Counted from the first letter of the stretch, positions 24,486 to 32,471 are shown. The stretch is 35,645 nucleotides of DNA from an uncultured Coriobacteriaceae bacterium (GCA_902793195.1 CADBCS010000028.1:1-35645), one strand, 5' to 3'. Notes: generated by a model from the sequence alone, not told the origin. Made by a program: numbers and translations.

Positions 24486-24814
24486 GCGTGTTGGCCGTGC
24501 GCCCAGAACGCCCTCTCCTCGTCTCACCTCAAGCTCTTTACCGTGAGTGCGAACGACTATGTGGCACGCATCGGCGTCGTGCTGTGGCAGGCAAACCGTG
24601 CACACGCATTATCGACGAGACGGTGACCGGCGACGACCGGCGCGTGCTGGACTTTGCCTCGACCTACCGGGACGACGGCCGCTTCGACATCGCGTCGACC
24701 TATGTGGGCAGCCAAGAGACCGTGAACCTCATGGTCATCTCTGGCACACGCAAGGCGGGCGACGCCACCACGTTCGCGTTAGCAGCGCGACGACGAATAG
24801 CATGCGTTGCATAG
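24486..24814 (+). pseudogene. Decayed protein gene of unknown family
   Basis: Codon-like text continues after the HipA stop in two frames: LKLFTVSANDYVARIGVV then, after a frame change near 24600, IIDETVTGDDRRVLDFAS and VNLMVISGTRKAGDATTF. Together they read like one protein broken by a frameshift, with no start codon or ribosome binding site. I do not recognise the family. The remainder to 24973 has no gene. Confidence 0.35.
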
Positions 24815-24973
24815 CCCGCGTCACGCAGGGTCCCCCGCTTTCAGAACGATGGCATAGAGGAAGTCGTTGCTCACTGGTTGCCCCCTTGTGTCACAGCCCC
24901 GTCATCTCCTCTCCAATGCGGATAAACGAGGGAATGGAGATTCGCGTAGGACGCTACGCATGGCAGCCCGTTC

Positions 24974-25327
24974 CTATCCGGCGGGCGTGATGGCCTTGAC
25001 GTCCTCCTCGCCGGTTCGGATGCGAATGGCCCGGTCGATGCGGTATACGAATATCTTTCCGTCGCCGGGGTTGCCGGTGTGGGCTGCAGACCGTATGGCC
25101 TCGATGGCCCGCTCGGCCCAGTCGCTGGTCGAAACAACGATCTCGAACTTGATCTTGGGCAACATGGTGGTGCTCACCTTGCTGCCGCGCACGAGCTGGG
25201 TGTAGCCCATCTGCGTGCCACAACCCATCACCTGGCTCACGGTGATGCCTCGGATGTCCTGTGCCAGCAATGCCGCCTTCACGTCCTCCAAGGAGTCTTC
25301 TCGCACGATCGCCTCTATCTTGAACAT
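24974..25327 (-). CDS. glnK: PII-family nitrogen regulator (GlnK type)
   Basis: A 117-aa PII signalling protein, trimeric in the family, that binds ATP/ADP and 2-oxoglutarate and gates the ammonium channel through its T-loop. The N-terminal MFKIEAIVR, LPKIKFEIVV (56-65) and TGNPGDGKIFV (89-99) are PII signatures. The T-loop reads GTQMGYTQLVRGSKVSTTM: positions 46 and 51, tyrosines in E. coli GlnB, are both valine. So classic uridylylation or adenylylation at Tyr51 cannot occur. It starts 12 nt after the amtB stop with a strong GGAGG, so it is the second gene of an amtB-glnK operon. Confidence 0.95.
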   Translation of the reverse strand: MFKIEAIVREDSLEDVKAALLAQDIRGITVSQVMGCGTQMGYTQLVRGSKVSTTMLPKIKFEIVVSTSDWAERAIEAIRSAAHTGNPGDGKIFVYRIDRAIRIRTGEEDVKAITPAG

Positions 25328-25339
25328 CCTCCAACCTCC

Positions 25340-26581
25340 CTAGTCGTCGAGTCCGTTAAACGAAGGATAGGCGCGCTCGCCATGTTGCGTGAGGTCGAGT
25401 CCCAGACGCTCCTCGCGCTCGCTCACCCGCAGGTCGCCTACGAGCCGCACCACGAATATGCACACGAGCGTGCCGAGCACCGCCAGAGCGATGGTCACCA
25501 CGATGGAGATCACTTGGGCCACAAAGAGCTGGGTGTCTCCAAACACGAGTCCGTTCCACTGTATGGCGGGGTTGACCTCCTTGGTGGCGAAGAGTCCCGT
25601 GCACAGTCCGCCGAATATGCCGCCGACACCATGGCACCCAAAGGCGTCGAGCGCGTCGTCGTATCCGAGTCTCGGCTTGAGTCTAGATACGCACAGGTAG
25701 CAGATCGGGCTGGCCGCGGCGCCGATGAGAAGGGCGGCCCACAGGGGTACGAAGCCGCATCCCGGGGTGATGGCCACGAGACCGATCACGAGTCCGGTGC
25801 AGGCGCCCACCAGCGTGGGTCGTCCGTCGTTTGCCACGTCCATGAGCATCCAGGTGCACTCGGCCGCCGCCGCCGACACGATGCTGGCCGCAAATGCATG
25901 CGCTGCCAGGCCGTCTGCCGCAAGGGCGCTGCCCGAGTTGAATCCCAGCCAGCCGAAGAGCAAAAGCGCCGCACCGATGGCGACCATGGGGATGTTATGG
26001 ACGCGGTATCCGCCTTGGTCGTATCCCATGCGACGGCCTAGCACCATGCAGAGCACGAGCGCGCTTGCCCCGGAGCTGATGTGCACCACGTTGCCACCGG
26101 CAAAGTCGATCGAGCCGATCGAGGCAAGCCAGCCGCCGTTGCCCCACACCATATGGGCTATGGGGTAGTACACCACGAGCGTCCACAGCACCACAAAGAG
26201 GGCGAGAGACCCAAAGCGCATCCTGCCCGCCACGGCGCCGGTGATGAGCGCCGGGGTGATGATGGCGAACATCATCTGGAACATGGCGAAGGCCGAGAAG
26301 GGAATCGTGCTCGCGTAGTGCCCGGGATCCATGCCCACCCCCTGCATCATGAGGTGGTCGAAGCCCCCGATAATCCCGGCATGGTCTGAACCAAACGCCA
26401 GCGAGAATCCGAAGGCGAACCACATGACGGTTGCAATCCCAATGAGGAAGAACGACGACAAGATGTTGTTGGCCACGTTCTTTCTCCTTCCCAGCCCTCC
26501 ATAGAAGAAGGCAAGGCCAGGAGTCATGAACAGGACGAAGGCCGCGCAGAGCAATACGAAACCAGTGTCACTCGCACTCAT
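25340..26581 (-). CDS. amtB: Ammonium transporter AmtB
   Basis: A 413-aa ammonium channel with about 11 membrane segments. Family landmarks: FFYGGLGRRKN (canonical FYGGLxR), VVHISSGASAL and FGCHGVGGIFG, which carry the twin pore histidines, and the C-terminal tail that contacts GlnK. The start ATG at 26581 has AAGGAG seven bases upstream and begins MSASDTGFVLL; the longer frame from 26674 is rejected. It precedes glnK in one operon. No NtrC- or GlnR-type site could be assigned, though an AGGGGTTACCCCCT hairpin lies further upstream at about 26732-26747. Confidence 0.96.
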   Translation of the reverse strand: MSASDTGFVLLCAAFVLFMTPGLAFFYGGLGRRKNVANNILSSFFLIGIATVMWFAFGFSLAFGSDHAGIIGGFDHLMMQGVGMDPGHYASTIPFSAFAMFQMMFAIITPALITGAVAGRMRFGSLALFVVLWTLVVYYPIAHMVWGNGGWLASIGSIDFAGGNVVHISSGASALVLCMVLGRRMGYDQGGYRVHNIPMVAIGAALLLFGWLGFNSGSALAADGLAAHAFAASIVSAAAAECTWMLMDVANDGRPTLVGACTGLVIGLVAITPGCGFVPLWAALLIGAAASPICYLCVSRLKPRLGYDDALDAFGCHGVGGIFGGLCTGLFATKEVNPAIQWNGLVFGDTQLFVAQVISIVVTIALAVLGTLVCIFVVRLVGDLRVSEREERLGLDLTQHGERAYPSFNGLDD

Positions 26582-26814
26582 GGGCATCTCCTTTCGTTGA
26601 CTGACGTGCCTGTCGAGCACGTGCCCAATGACCGCGCCATTGTCGAGGAGCCGTATTGCCCGCAGGTGAGGCACGTGTTACGGGAATGTGGACCGCGGAT
26701 TGCGAACGGATGGCGCGAGATGCCTGTGACACCAGGGGGTAACCCCTATTGATAGGCCTACACATTCTGGCCAGCCCGTGAATAGTAACTTACCTGCTTG
26801 GCCCCCTGACATTT

Positions 26815-26872
26815 GTTTTTTCTAGGAATTGACTTTCGTTTTTTCTAGGTTCTATAATTCGTATTCTCTAGG
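26815..26872 (+). promoter_or_regulatory. Three 12-nt direct repeats at exact 23-nt spacing
   Basis: GTTTTTTCTAGG at 26815-26826 and 26838-26849, and GTATTCTCTAGG at 26861-26872. The 23-nt period is exact, about two helical turns, placing the sites on one face of the helix. They overlap the -35, spacer and start region of the ATPase promoter, as operators for a cooperative regulator would. Confidence 0.85.
26829..26858 (+). promoter_or_regulatory. Promoter of the DUF4143-type ATPase gene
   Basis: TTGACT (26829-26834), an 18-nt spacer and a perfect TATAAT (26853-26858). It lies 39 nt before the start codon at 26898. Confidence 0.8.
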
Positions 26873-26897
26873 TTCTCCCATCACGGGGAGGTGTTGC

Positions 26898-28199
26898 ATG
26901 GATGGTCGGCAGGTGCGTCCCGAAGGATATCGGCCACGTGTGGTGGACGCCCAGATCGAGCGTTGGCTGAGGCTCTTCGGCGCAATCGAGATCTCGGGCA
27001 CTCGCTGGTGTGGCAAGACGTGGACGTCGCTCGCGCACGGCAGGAGCGTCACGTACGTCGACCGCGGCGCAAACCTCCAGATAACCCAAGCAGACCCGTC
27101 CTTCGCGCTCGCAGGCGAGGCCCCTCACGTCGTGGACGAGTGGCAGCGGGTTCCTGAGCTGTGGGACGTGGTGCGCCATGCGGTGGACGACGCGGGAGGC
27201 GCTAAGGGGCGGTGGATTCTCACAGGGTCCTCCACCCCAAGCGACGAAAAGAGGGCCCATAGCGGTGCGGGGCGCATCGGCAGGGTGCGCATGCACCCCA
27301 TGTCGCTGCTCGAGTCGGGCGAGTCCACGGGCGAAGTGAGCCTTGCCGGCCTCTTCGAGGACAGGTTCAGGCCGTGCGGAGCCAACCCGGACATCTTGTC
27401 CCTCGCCCGCGCGTGCGTGCGAGGCGGATGGCCCGACCTCGTCGATGTCGACCCCGCCGACGCTCAGGTGGTCATCGGCGAGTACCTCTCGGCCATCTTC
27501 GGCCAGTCCATCCCACGCATGGGCGGCAACACGACGATCGCCGAACGATCCGCAACCTCCGTCGCCCGCAACCTTGGCCAATCCGTCACGCTCGACACGT
27601 ATGCTCGCGACGTATTCGCGCGCGACGATGCCCGCGGATCGTCCAACGACGAGCAGCAGAGCGTCTCCGGGCATCTCGCGCTGCTCGAGCGCGCGTACCT
27701 GGTCGACGCCGTTGCGGGCTGGGTACCGCCCTCGCGCTCGCCCAAGCGCATGCGGACCAAGCCCAAGCGCTACCTCGCCGACCCCTCGCTTGCCGTGTCG
27801 CTGCTCGGCCTCTCGGTGGAGTCTCTCCTGCAAGACTGGCAGACGCTCGGCCTCGTGTTCGAGAACCTCTGTATGCGCGACGTGGACGTCTACGCTCGCG
27901 CCGTGCCAGGCGCCGGGTTTAGCCCCGTGCGTTACTACCGCGACGACTCGGGCCTCGAGTCGGACTTCATCGTGGAGCTCTCGGATGGGAGATGGGCGGT
28001 CATCGAGGCGAAGCTGAGCCCCAACAAGGTCGATCAGGCCGCCTCCTCCCTGCTGAGGATACGCAAGAAGCTTGCCGGTGACGCGCTCACTCGAACCCGG
28101 GACCCGTCCTTCCTCGCCGTGCTTACCGGAACTGGCGAATCGGCATACCGGAGACCTGACGGCGTGTATGTGATTCCCCTCAGGACCCTCGGCGCCTGA
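26898..28199 (+). CDS. AAA-type ATPase with DUF4143-like C-terminus
   Basis: A 433-aa ATP-binding protein of the large DUF4143 group. Walker A is GTRWCGKT (34-41); a Walker-B-like HVVDEWQRVPELW lies near residue 80, then RWILTGSS as sensor. Middle: winged-helix-like segment (about 215-275). The C-terminus has LESDFIVEL...WAVIEAKL, the ESD...EAK pattern of a PD-(D/E)xK nuclease-like fold. The biological role of the family is unsettled; such genes are frequent near mobile and defence regions. ATG at 26898 with GGGGAGG. Control by the three-repeat array upstream is likely. A different PF01637/DUF234 ATPase of similar plan lies at 30761. Confidence 0.85.
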   Translation: MDGRQVRPEGYRPRVVDAQIERWLRLFGAIEISGTRWCGKTWTSLAHGRSVTYVDRGANLQITQADPSFALAGEAPHVVDEWQRVPELWDVVRHAVDDAGGAKGRWILTGSSTPSDEKRAHSGAGRIGRVRMHPMSLLESGESTGEVSLAGLFEDRFRPCGANPDILSLARACVRGGWPDLVDVDPADAQVVIGEYLSAIFGQSIPRMGGNTTIAERSATSVARNLGQSVTLDTYARDVFARDDARGSSNDEQQSVSGHLALLERAYLVDAVAGWVPPSRSPKRMRTKPKRYLADPSLAVSLLGLSVESLLQDWQTLGLVFENLCMRDVDVYARAVPGAGFSPVRYYRDDSGLESDFIVELSDGRWAVIEAKLSPNKVDQAASSLLRIRKKLAGDALTRTRDPSFLAVLTGTGESAYRRPDGVYVIPLRTLGA

Positions 28200-28361
28200 G
28201 GTGTGCGTCGCGGGGGCGGTGCGTGCGATGGCTACTCCTTGGCTAGCGCCTTGACGTACTGCTGGGCCGCTCCCTTAGAGGGAAAGCATCCGACGAGGAC
28301 ACTGACGCCACAGGGTATACTGGACACAGACACACCGCACCACCACGACAGAGGAGCGACC

Positions 28362-28913
28362 ATGCCGTTGCCAAGGAACGATTCGTACACTTCCGAGGAC
28401 TACTGGAACCTGCCCGACGGGGTCCGGTCCGAGCTGATCGACGGCGAGCTGTGGGACTTGGCCTCGCCGAGCCGCGCGCATCAACGTATAGTGTCCGCCC
28501 TCACAACGAGACTGACCAACCACATCGACGCGCACCACGGAACGTGCGAGGTGTACCCGGCGCCCTTCGCTGTCAACCTCTTCGCCGACGATACCACGTT
28601 CGTGGAGCCCGACGTGTCGGTCGTGTGCGACAGGGACAAGCTTTCTGACCGCGGGTGCGAGGGCGCGCCGGACTTTGTCGCCGAGGTCGTGTCGCCCTCC
28701 AACCCCGGCATGGACTACGTGTCCAAGCTCAACCTTTACCGGGAGGCGGGGGTGCGCGAGTACTGGATCTGCGACCCCCAGCAGCGGCGCGTGCTTGCCT
28801 ACGTGTTCGACTCCGAGGCCATTGTGCAGACCTATGCGTTTACCACGCCCGTGCCGTCCGCCGTCTTCCCCGGCTTCGAGTTCGACTTCGGCCAGGTGTT
28901 GGCGGGCATGTAG
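28362..28913 (+). CDS. Uma2-family (DUF820) restriction-endonuclease-like protein
   Basis: A 183-aa Uma2/DUF820 protein with PD-(D/E)xK fold. Family text: ELIDGELWDLASPSRAHQRI near residue 26, VEPDVSVV with the catalytic-type Asp (about 87), EVVSPSN with Glu, and the end KLNLYREAGVREYWICDP. Uma2 proteins are abundant in cyanobacteria and some actinobacteria; their role is not known. ATG at 28362 follows GAGGAG. A TATACT at 28316-28321 may be part of its promoter, but no good -35 is seen. About 160 nt of spacer separates it from the ATPase. Confidence 0.85.
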   Translation: MPLPRNDSYTSEDYWNLPDGVRSELIDGELWDLASPSRAHQRIVSALTTRLTNHIDAHHGTCEVYPAPFAVNLFADDTTFVEPDVSVVCDRDKLSDRGCEGAPDFVAEVVSPSNPGMDYVSKLNLYREAGVREYWICDPQQRRVLAYVFDSEAIVQTYAFTTPVPSAVFPGFEFDFGQVLAGM

Positions 28914-29117
28914 CTTCCGTCGGAGGTGCTTCAGGTAGCCATCCGCAGCCTTCTCGGGCAGCGCGTGCTTGCGCTCCTCCGTCTTTCGGTCGGCGAAGGC
29001 ATAGGTCACCTGGACATATACGTACTACGCGTCTTGCTAAATGGCAAGTGTCAACTCCCCCAGACTCCTTTTGATAGTGAGCCTGCGCGCAGCGTTGAGA
29101 CCCAGATGGCGTCAGGG

Positions 29118-29930
29118 CTATCCCTCCGCAAAGAAGTCGCGCTTTCTGAAGCCAGCGGTGAGGAAGCGCGAGAACGCACGGACGCCAGTGAGCCACACGA
29201 CACCGGCGTCGTTCTTCGTGTTGGCGAGCATGCGCGGGACCGCGTAGTCGGCGATCGTCTGGGGGTAGTCTCCCAAGACGTTGTAGACCCTCTTGGTCTT
29301 CTCGGACAGCTCGACGATGGTCGCGCCGCCGTTGGCGTGCGTGATGAAGTCCGTAATCATGATGCCTGGCGTCAGCCTGCATACCTGGACCTTTCCTCCC
29401 GTCAGGTCCTGGCTTTCCTTGGCGAGGCTGCGGGTGAAATACGTGACCGCGCGCTTCGCGGTTCCATACATGGTCAACCCGGTCATCATGGCATCGTTGG
29501 ACCCATATCCCTCGACGTTGTATATCTGCCCAAAGCCCTGTTGCATCATGCCGGCAAACGCGACCTGCGATCCAAGGACCGTTCCCTTGAGGTCGACATC
29601 CAAGATGAACGAGATCTCGCGCTCGTCGAGCTCGCACACCGGCTTGTTGGGGGAGTTGACGCCGGCGTTGTTCACCCAGATGTCCACAGCGGAGAATGCC
29701 TGCATCGCCCGGTCCCACAGGTTCCTTATCTGCTTGGGGTCTGTGACGTCGCAGGGGACAGCAATGACGTTCGTCTCCGCCGGGCCAATCCCTTTGAGCT
29801 CCTCGAGGGCCGCGGCGAGATTCTCCTCATGTACGCCGGAAACGACGACGTTGCATCCCAGCTCCTTGAACTTTTTGGCCTGGCAGAGCCCGAATCCCCT
29901 TGTCGACCCCGTAATGACGACTGTTTTCAT
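29118..29930 (-). CDS. Short-chain dehydrogenase/reductase
   Basis: A 270-aa classical SDR. NAD(P) loop TGSTRGFG (7-14), the NNAG structural motif (about 91-94) and the active-site YGTAK (Tyr-x3-Lys). The Arg after TGST suggests NADP preference. The C-terminal extension (about 225-270, FSRFLTAGFRKRDFF) is basic and longer than in minimal SDRs. Substrate cannot be told. ATG at 29930 preceded by GCAGGAG is preferred over the longer frame from 30089. It stands alone, between the Uma2 gene and an 830-nt stretch without a large gene. Confidence 0.88.
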   Translation of the reverse strand: MKTVVITGSTRGFGLCQAKKFKELGCNVVVSGVHEENLAAALEELKGIGPAETNVIAVPCDVTDPKQIRNLWDRAMQAFSAVDIWVNNAGVNSPNKPVCELDEREISFILDVDLKGTVLGSQVAFAGMMQQGFGQIYNVEGYGSNDAMMTGLTMYGTAKRAVTYFTRSLAKESQDLTGGKVQVCRLTPGIMITDFITHANGGATIVELSEKTKRVYNVLGDYPQTIADYAVPRMLANTKNDAGVVWLTGVRAFSRFLTAGFRKRDFFAEG

Positions 29931-30173
29931 TTGTGTGCTCCTGCCTCCATCCCGCCTCGGCAAACATGATACCTTGAAGTTCCGCAGTGACGGATCGGCA
30001 TCCACAATGCTCCTTGTGCCGCGGGCACGAGGACGTGGACCCACGCTGCCAACCAAGCTGGTCGCGCGCAAGCAAGGCGTTGCGCCCATCCACCAGCTCG
30101 ACCAAGGCCGTGTTCTTTAGCCCATGAGCCGGCAAAAGCCCGCATGGTGAAGCCGCATGAGGAGGGAGACGGT

Positions 30174-30302
30174 TCATGACATCGTCTGCGGGGACTCGAG
30201 AAGGAACGTGCGTACTCGGGACTGTGGGCTCGCCATCGTGGGCTCGACGGCGCCAAGCCTCTGGGTGCCCTCGCGTGCGGTAGTGGTGATTGTCTCGCTC
30301 AT
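30174..30302 (-). CDS. Possible 42-aa small protein
   Basis: A short frame beginning MSETITTTAREGTQRL has GAGAGGGGA six bases before the ATG at 30302. It is Ser/Thr/Arg-rich with no membrane segment or known domain. It lies just downstream, on the minus strand, of a GC-rich block that can fold into several stems (30343-30502). It could be a real small protein, the stub of a lost gene, or chance. Confidence 0.35.
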   Translation of the reverse strand: MSETITTTAREGTQRLGAVEPTMASPQSRVRTFLLESPQTMS

Positions 30303-30342
30303 GGTGTCCCCTCTCGGACTCGTGAGGGGATGCCCTTCACCC

Positions 30343-30502
30343 CCTCGGTGGCGCCCTGAGGGCAAGCGGATTCGCCGTGTGGCACCATGGGTGCGGGCAT
30401 GGCGCGGCACCACGCGGCGGATTCGCGTCCGGCGGAGCGGGAGGGCGTCAGGGGGTGCCTGCCCTCCCGCGAAGCCCGTGCCAGGGTGGTGCCACCGAGA
30501 GG
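30343..30502. ncRNA. Candidate structured RNA or leader
   Basis: Nested pairings close the whole block: CCTCGGTGGC (30343-30352) with GCCACCGAGAGG (30491-30502). Inside are GCCGTGTGG (30374-30382) with CCACGCGGC (30410-30418), containing CACC/GGTG, and a perfect 10-bp stem GCGGGAGGGC (30437-30446) with GCCCTCCCGC (30461-30470). The strand is undecided. On the minus strand it would lead the small ORF, and its GGTGGCACCAC is faintly like a T-box sequence. Confidence 0.35.
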
Positions 30503-30524
30503 GATAAATTGAACAGAACAAAGA

Positions 30525-30557
30525 GTTCTGAGCGAGATATAAAGCCTTGCTCAGAAC
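30525..30557. repeat. 9-bp hairpin GTTCTGAGC/GCTCAGAAC
   Basis: GTTCTGAGC (30525-30533) and GCTCAGAAC (30549-30557) are perfectly complementary with a 15-nt AT-rich loop. There is no T-run; role unknown. Confidence 0.6.
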
Positions 30558-30594
30558 CATATCCTAATGGCAAACTTCGGCCCCGGAAGGAAGC

Positions 30595-30699
30595 CGAGTT
30601 CGATTCTCCGCGTGGCCACCTGTGGCATAAAAAACGTGCACCCCTTTTGGGAGCGCACGGTTATCTTTGGTGGAGCCAAAGGCGAAGTAGTCGAACTCC
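30595..30699. repeat. Palindromic element, copy 1
   Basis: About 105 bp with ends CGAGTTCGA and TCGAACTC, inner arms GGCCACC/GGTGGAGCC and a central CGTGC...GCACG stem. It is about 90% identical to copy 2 at 32472-32575. On the minus strand the central stem is followed by GTTTTTT, so it would terminate the ATPase gene whose stop is at 30761. The ends recall the 3' part of a tRNA (GTTCGATTC plus acceptor-like bases). Confidence 0.85.
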
Positions 30700-30760
30700 C
30701 CATAGTCGCGTCCGGCTGACGAACGCGACGCTCCTGTGGCAGTTGCGCATCGAGGTTTTC

Positions 30761-32182
30761 CTAGTCCGCGAAGAGATCGTCTGCCGTTACGACTGATTGG
30801 ATCATGCCCGAGTATGCGTTTTGCTTGAGGCCATACGTCGTTACAATGGTCACGTGTATGGAGTCCCTACTCTTCGTAAGCTGTCGGAAGTCAGCTGCTT
30901 TGTGGCGCAGCGATTCGTCAACTGCCTTGGTCACCGCAAAATCGTTCCGTGCGTACTTCATCTCGCAAAGATTCGTTACGTGGTCTCTCCTTGCAATGAC
31001 CAGATCTATCTGGCTGCCGTATATGCCATTGTCGGCATCGGACTTGCATGACCACGAGCAAACGTCCGTAAGCACCCCGCTGATGCCAAGCGCCCGCTTT
31101 ATCTGCGACACATGTTCCAGGCAAACGCGCTCGAACGCCAAGCCACACCAGGCGTTATGAAGTCCCGAATCGGTCATGTGCTCCCAAAAGAACTCGTCTT
31201 TGTCCCCATCCGCGAGGAACTTGTAGTGAAACAGGGTGAAGTTATCCACGAGCTGATAGAGCGCGTCGCGCTGTTTTTTCCCGTACGCACGATACCTTCG
31301 CAAGAACCCGCAGCTCTCGAGCTCGCCAAGCTTCTGGGTGAGTGCCCCCGAGTCAGCCAGCGACGTTGAGGCGAGTATCTCCTCCCTGGTCATACCGGCC
31401 TTACGCCTTGCCAGGGCAGACACGATGGCGAGGTAGTCTGACGGGTGCTTGAACAGCGACGAAAAGAGATAATCGAATTCCCTCCTGAGGGGTGCGTCTC
31501 TCGCAAAGAAGATGGCATCGATGTTTTGGGCGAGACTCTTGCCTCTCTGAAGGAAATCCCAGTAGAACGGAATCCCGCCCATCACCATATAGCACTCCAG
31601 AGTCTGATAACTATTCATCTCTATACCCTTGGCCGTGAGCATGAGCTCGCATTCACGCAAGGTAAACGGACGCAGATGTATTTGCTTGGTAAGCCTGTTA
31701 TACAAACCTCCCTTGTTGTGGACGATCTTGCTCAGCATCCATGAGGTTGCGGAAGCGCATACGATAAGCACGATATCCCTGCGCGCCGACGCCCATCCGT
31801 TCCAAAAGTTCTCGACAGCCGTAATGAGCCCGCTTCTTGGCGTATCCATCCACGAGAGCTCGTCAATGAAGATAACCTTCTTCCCATCTGGCGCCGTTCG
31901 GATGAGCTCCCTGAGAAGACTAAACGCTTCAAGCCAGCTCTTTGGTTGAGAGAAGTCCCTCATTCCCGCATCCCTCAACGATTCGGAAAAGGCGTACAAT
32001 TGGTCGCGCAATCCGCCGTCGGCAAGGCCAGCGTGCTGAAAGGTAAACTGGTACTGGAAGCTTTCTCGCACGAGGAGCGTCTTTCCGACGCGCCTCCTGC
32101 CGTATACAGCAACGAACTGAGAATACTCGTCGTCAATGGTTGATCGTAACAGCTGTACTTCTTGTTCACGAGCAACGAACAT
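30761..32182 (-). CDS. PF01637/DUF234-type ATPase
   Basis: A 473-aa ATP-binding protein. Walker A GRRRVGKT (28-35), Walker B VIFIDELSW with the following DTPRSG, and sensor-like CASATSWM. A winged-helix part (about 255-310, MTREEILASTSLADSGALTQKLGELESCGFL) precedes the C-terminal DUF234 region, where GSQIDLVIARRDHVTNLCEMKY gives the D...ExK pattern of a PD-(D/E)xK-like nuclease fold. Such proteins are common in archaea and anaerobic bacteria; no firm function. The second ATG (32182) has AGGAG at 7 nt and is preferred over 32197. Two palindromic elements flank the gene, and its base composition is lower in GC than neighbours, both consistent with transfer. Confidence 0.87.
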   Translation of the reverse strand: MFVAREQEVQLLRSTIDDEYSQFVAVYGRRRVGKTLLVRESFQYQFTFQHAGLADGGLRDQLYAFSESLRDAGMRDFSQPKSWLEAFSLLRELIRTAPDGKKVIFIDELSWMDTPRSGLITAVENFWNGWASARRDIVLIVCASATSWMLSKIVHNKGGLYNRLTKQIHLRPFTLRECELMLTAKGIEMNSYQTLECYMVMGGIPFYWDFLQRGKSLAQNIDAIFFARDAPLRREFDYLFSSLFKHPSDYLAIVSALARRKAGMTREEILASTSLADSGALTQKLGELESCGFLRRYRAYGKKQRDALYQLVDNFTLFHYKFLADGDKDEFFWEHMTDSGLHNAWCGLAFERVCLEHVSQIKRALGISGVLTDVCSWSCKSDADNGIYGSQIDLVIARRDHVTNLCEMKYARNDFAVTKAVDESLRHKAADFRQLTKSRDSIHVTIVTTYGLKQNAYSGMIQSVVTADDLFAD

Positions 32183-32195
32183 GTCTGTACTCCTC

Positions 32196-32240
32196 ATAAT
32201 TCGCGGTAAGCCAACAAAATAACTAGTTACCGCAAATTAT
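32196..32240. promoter_or_regulatory. 14-bp inverted repeat operator with -10 for the ATPase gene
   Basis: ATAATTCGCGGTAA (32196-32209) and TTACCGCAAATTAT (32227-32240) are complementary at 13 of 14 positions, with TAACTAGTTA (32220-32229), itself a palindrome, at the inner edge. The minus-strand -10 TATAAT is the complement of 32236-32241 and so lies in the right arm. A dimeric repressor site is the simple reading; no good -35 is visible. Confidence 0.65.
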
Positions 32241-32301
32241 AGTGCTATCGGGCATAACCGCTTCCCGTCACGAGATTTATCCGTACCTACAATTTGCTGC
32301 A

Positions 32302-32332
32302 TGAGACTGAGGGGACTGCCCCTTGCGTCTCA
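32302..32332. repeat. TGAGAC..GTCTCA hairpin with GGGG/CCCC core
   Basis: TGAGAC (32302-32307) pairs with GTCTCA (32327-32332), and GGGG (32311-32314) with CCCC (32319-32322). It is the same style of short GGGGACT-type palindromic repeat seen elsewhere in the window. Confidence 0.7.
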
Positions 32333-32333
32333 C

Positions 32334-32385
32334 GAAAAAACGCGCACCCCCTAGTAAAGGCACGCGATCGTATTTGGTGGAGGTA
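32334..32385. repeat. Partial copy of the palindromic element
   Basis: AAAAAACGCGCACCCC, a CGCG-closed loop, and TTTGGTGGAG match the middle and right-inner arm of copies 1 and 2, but both outer arms (GAGTTCGA/TCGAACTC) are missing. Confidence 0.55.
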
Positions 32386-32471
32386 CGGAGAATGGGCGTT
32401 CGCTTCGCTCGCGCCCCCGGCTCCTCGCGGTGCTCGTCGCCGCCGCAGGCCAGAGGGCTTGTGCGGCCCTT

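Larger units (their letters stand above)
29931..30760. other. 830-nt stretch without a large gene
   Basis: It contains, in order, the SDR upstream region, the possible small ORF (30174-30302), the structured block (30343-30502), a hairpin (30525-30557) and palindromic element copy 1 (30595-30699). Nothing else is supported. Confidence 0.6.

Noticed and set aside
28232..28312. Minus-strand frame ending in a SPOR-like stretch (VGCFPSKGAAQQYV)
   Set aside because: Only about 25 residues, no start, and the resemblance is weak; it could be a remnant but is not supportable.
28914..29117. Minus-strand protein-like text opposite and beyond the Uma2 gene
   Set aside because: It runs antisense into Uma2, has no start signal and no family resemblance.
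30343..30503. T-box riboswitch
   Set aside because: Only a loose GGTGGCACCAC match; no specifier stem, no proper TGGNACCGCG box and no aminoacyl-tRNA or amino-acid gene downstream.
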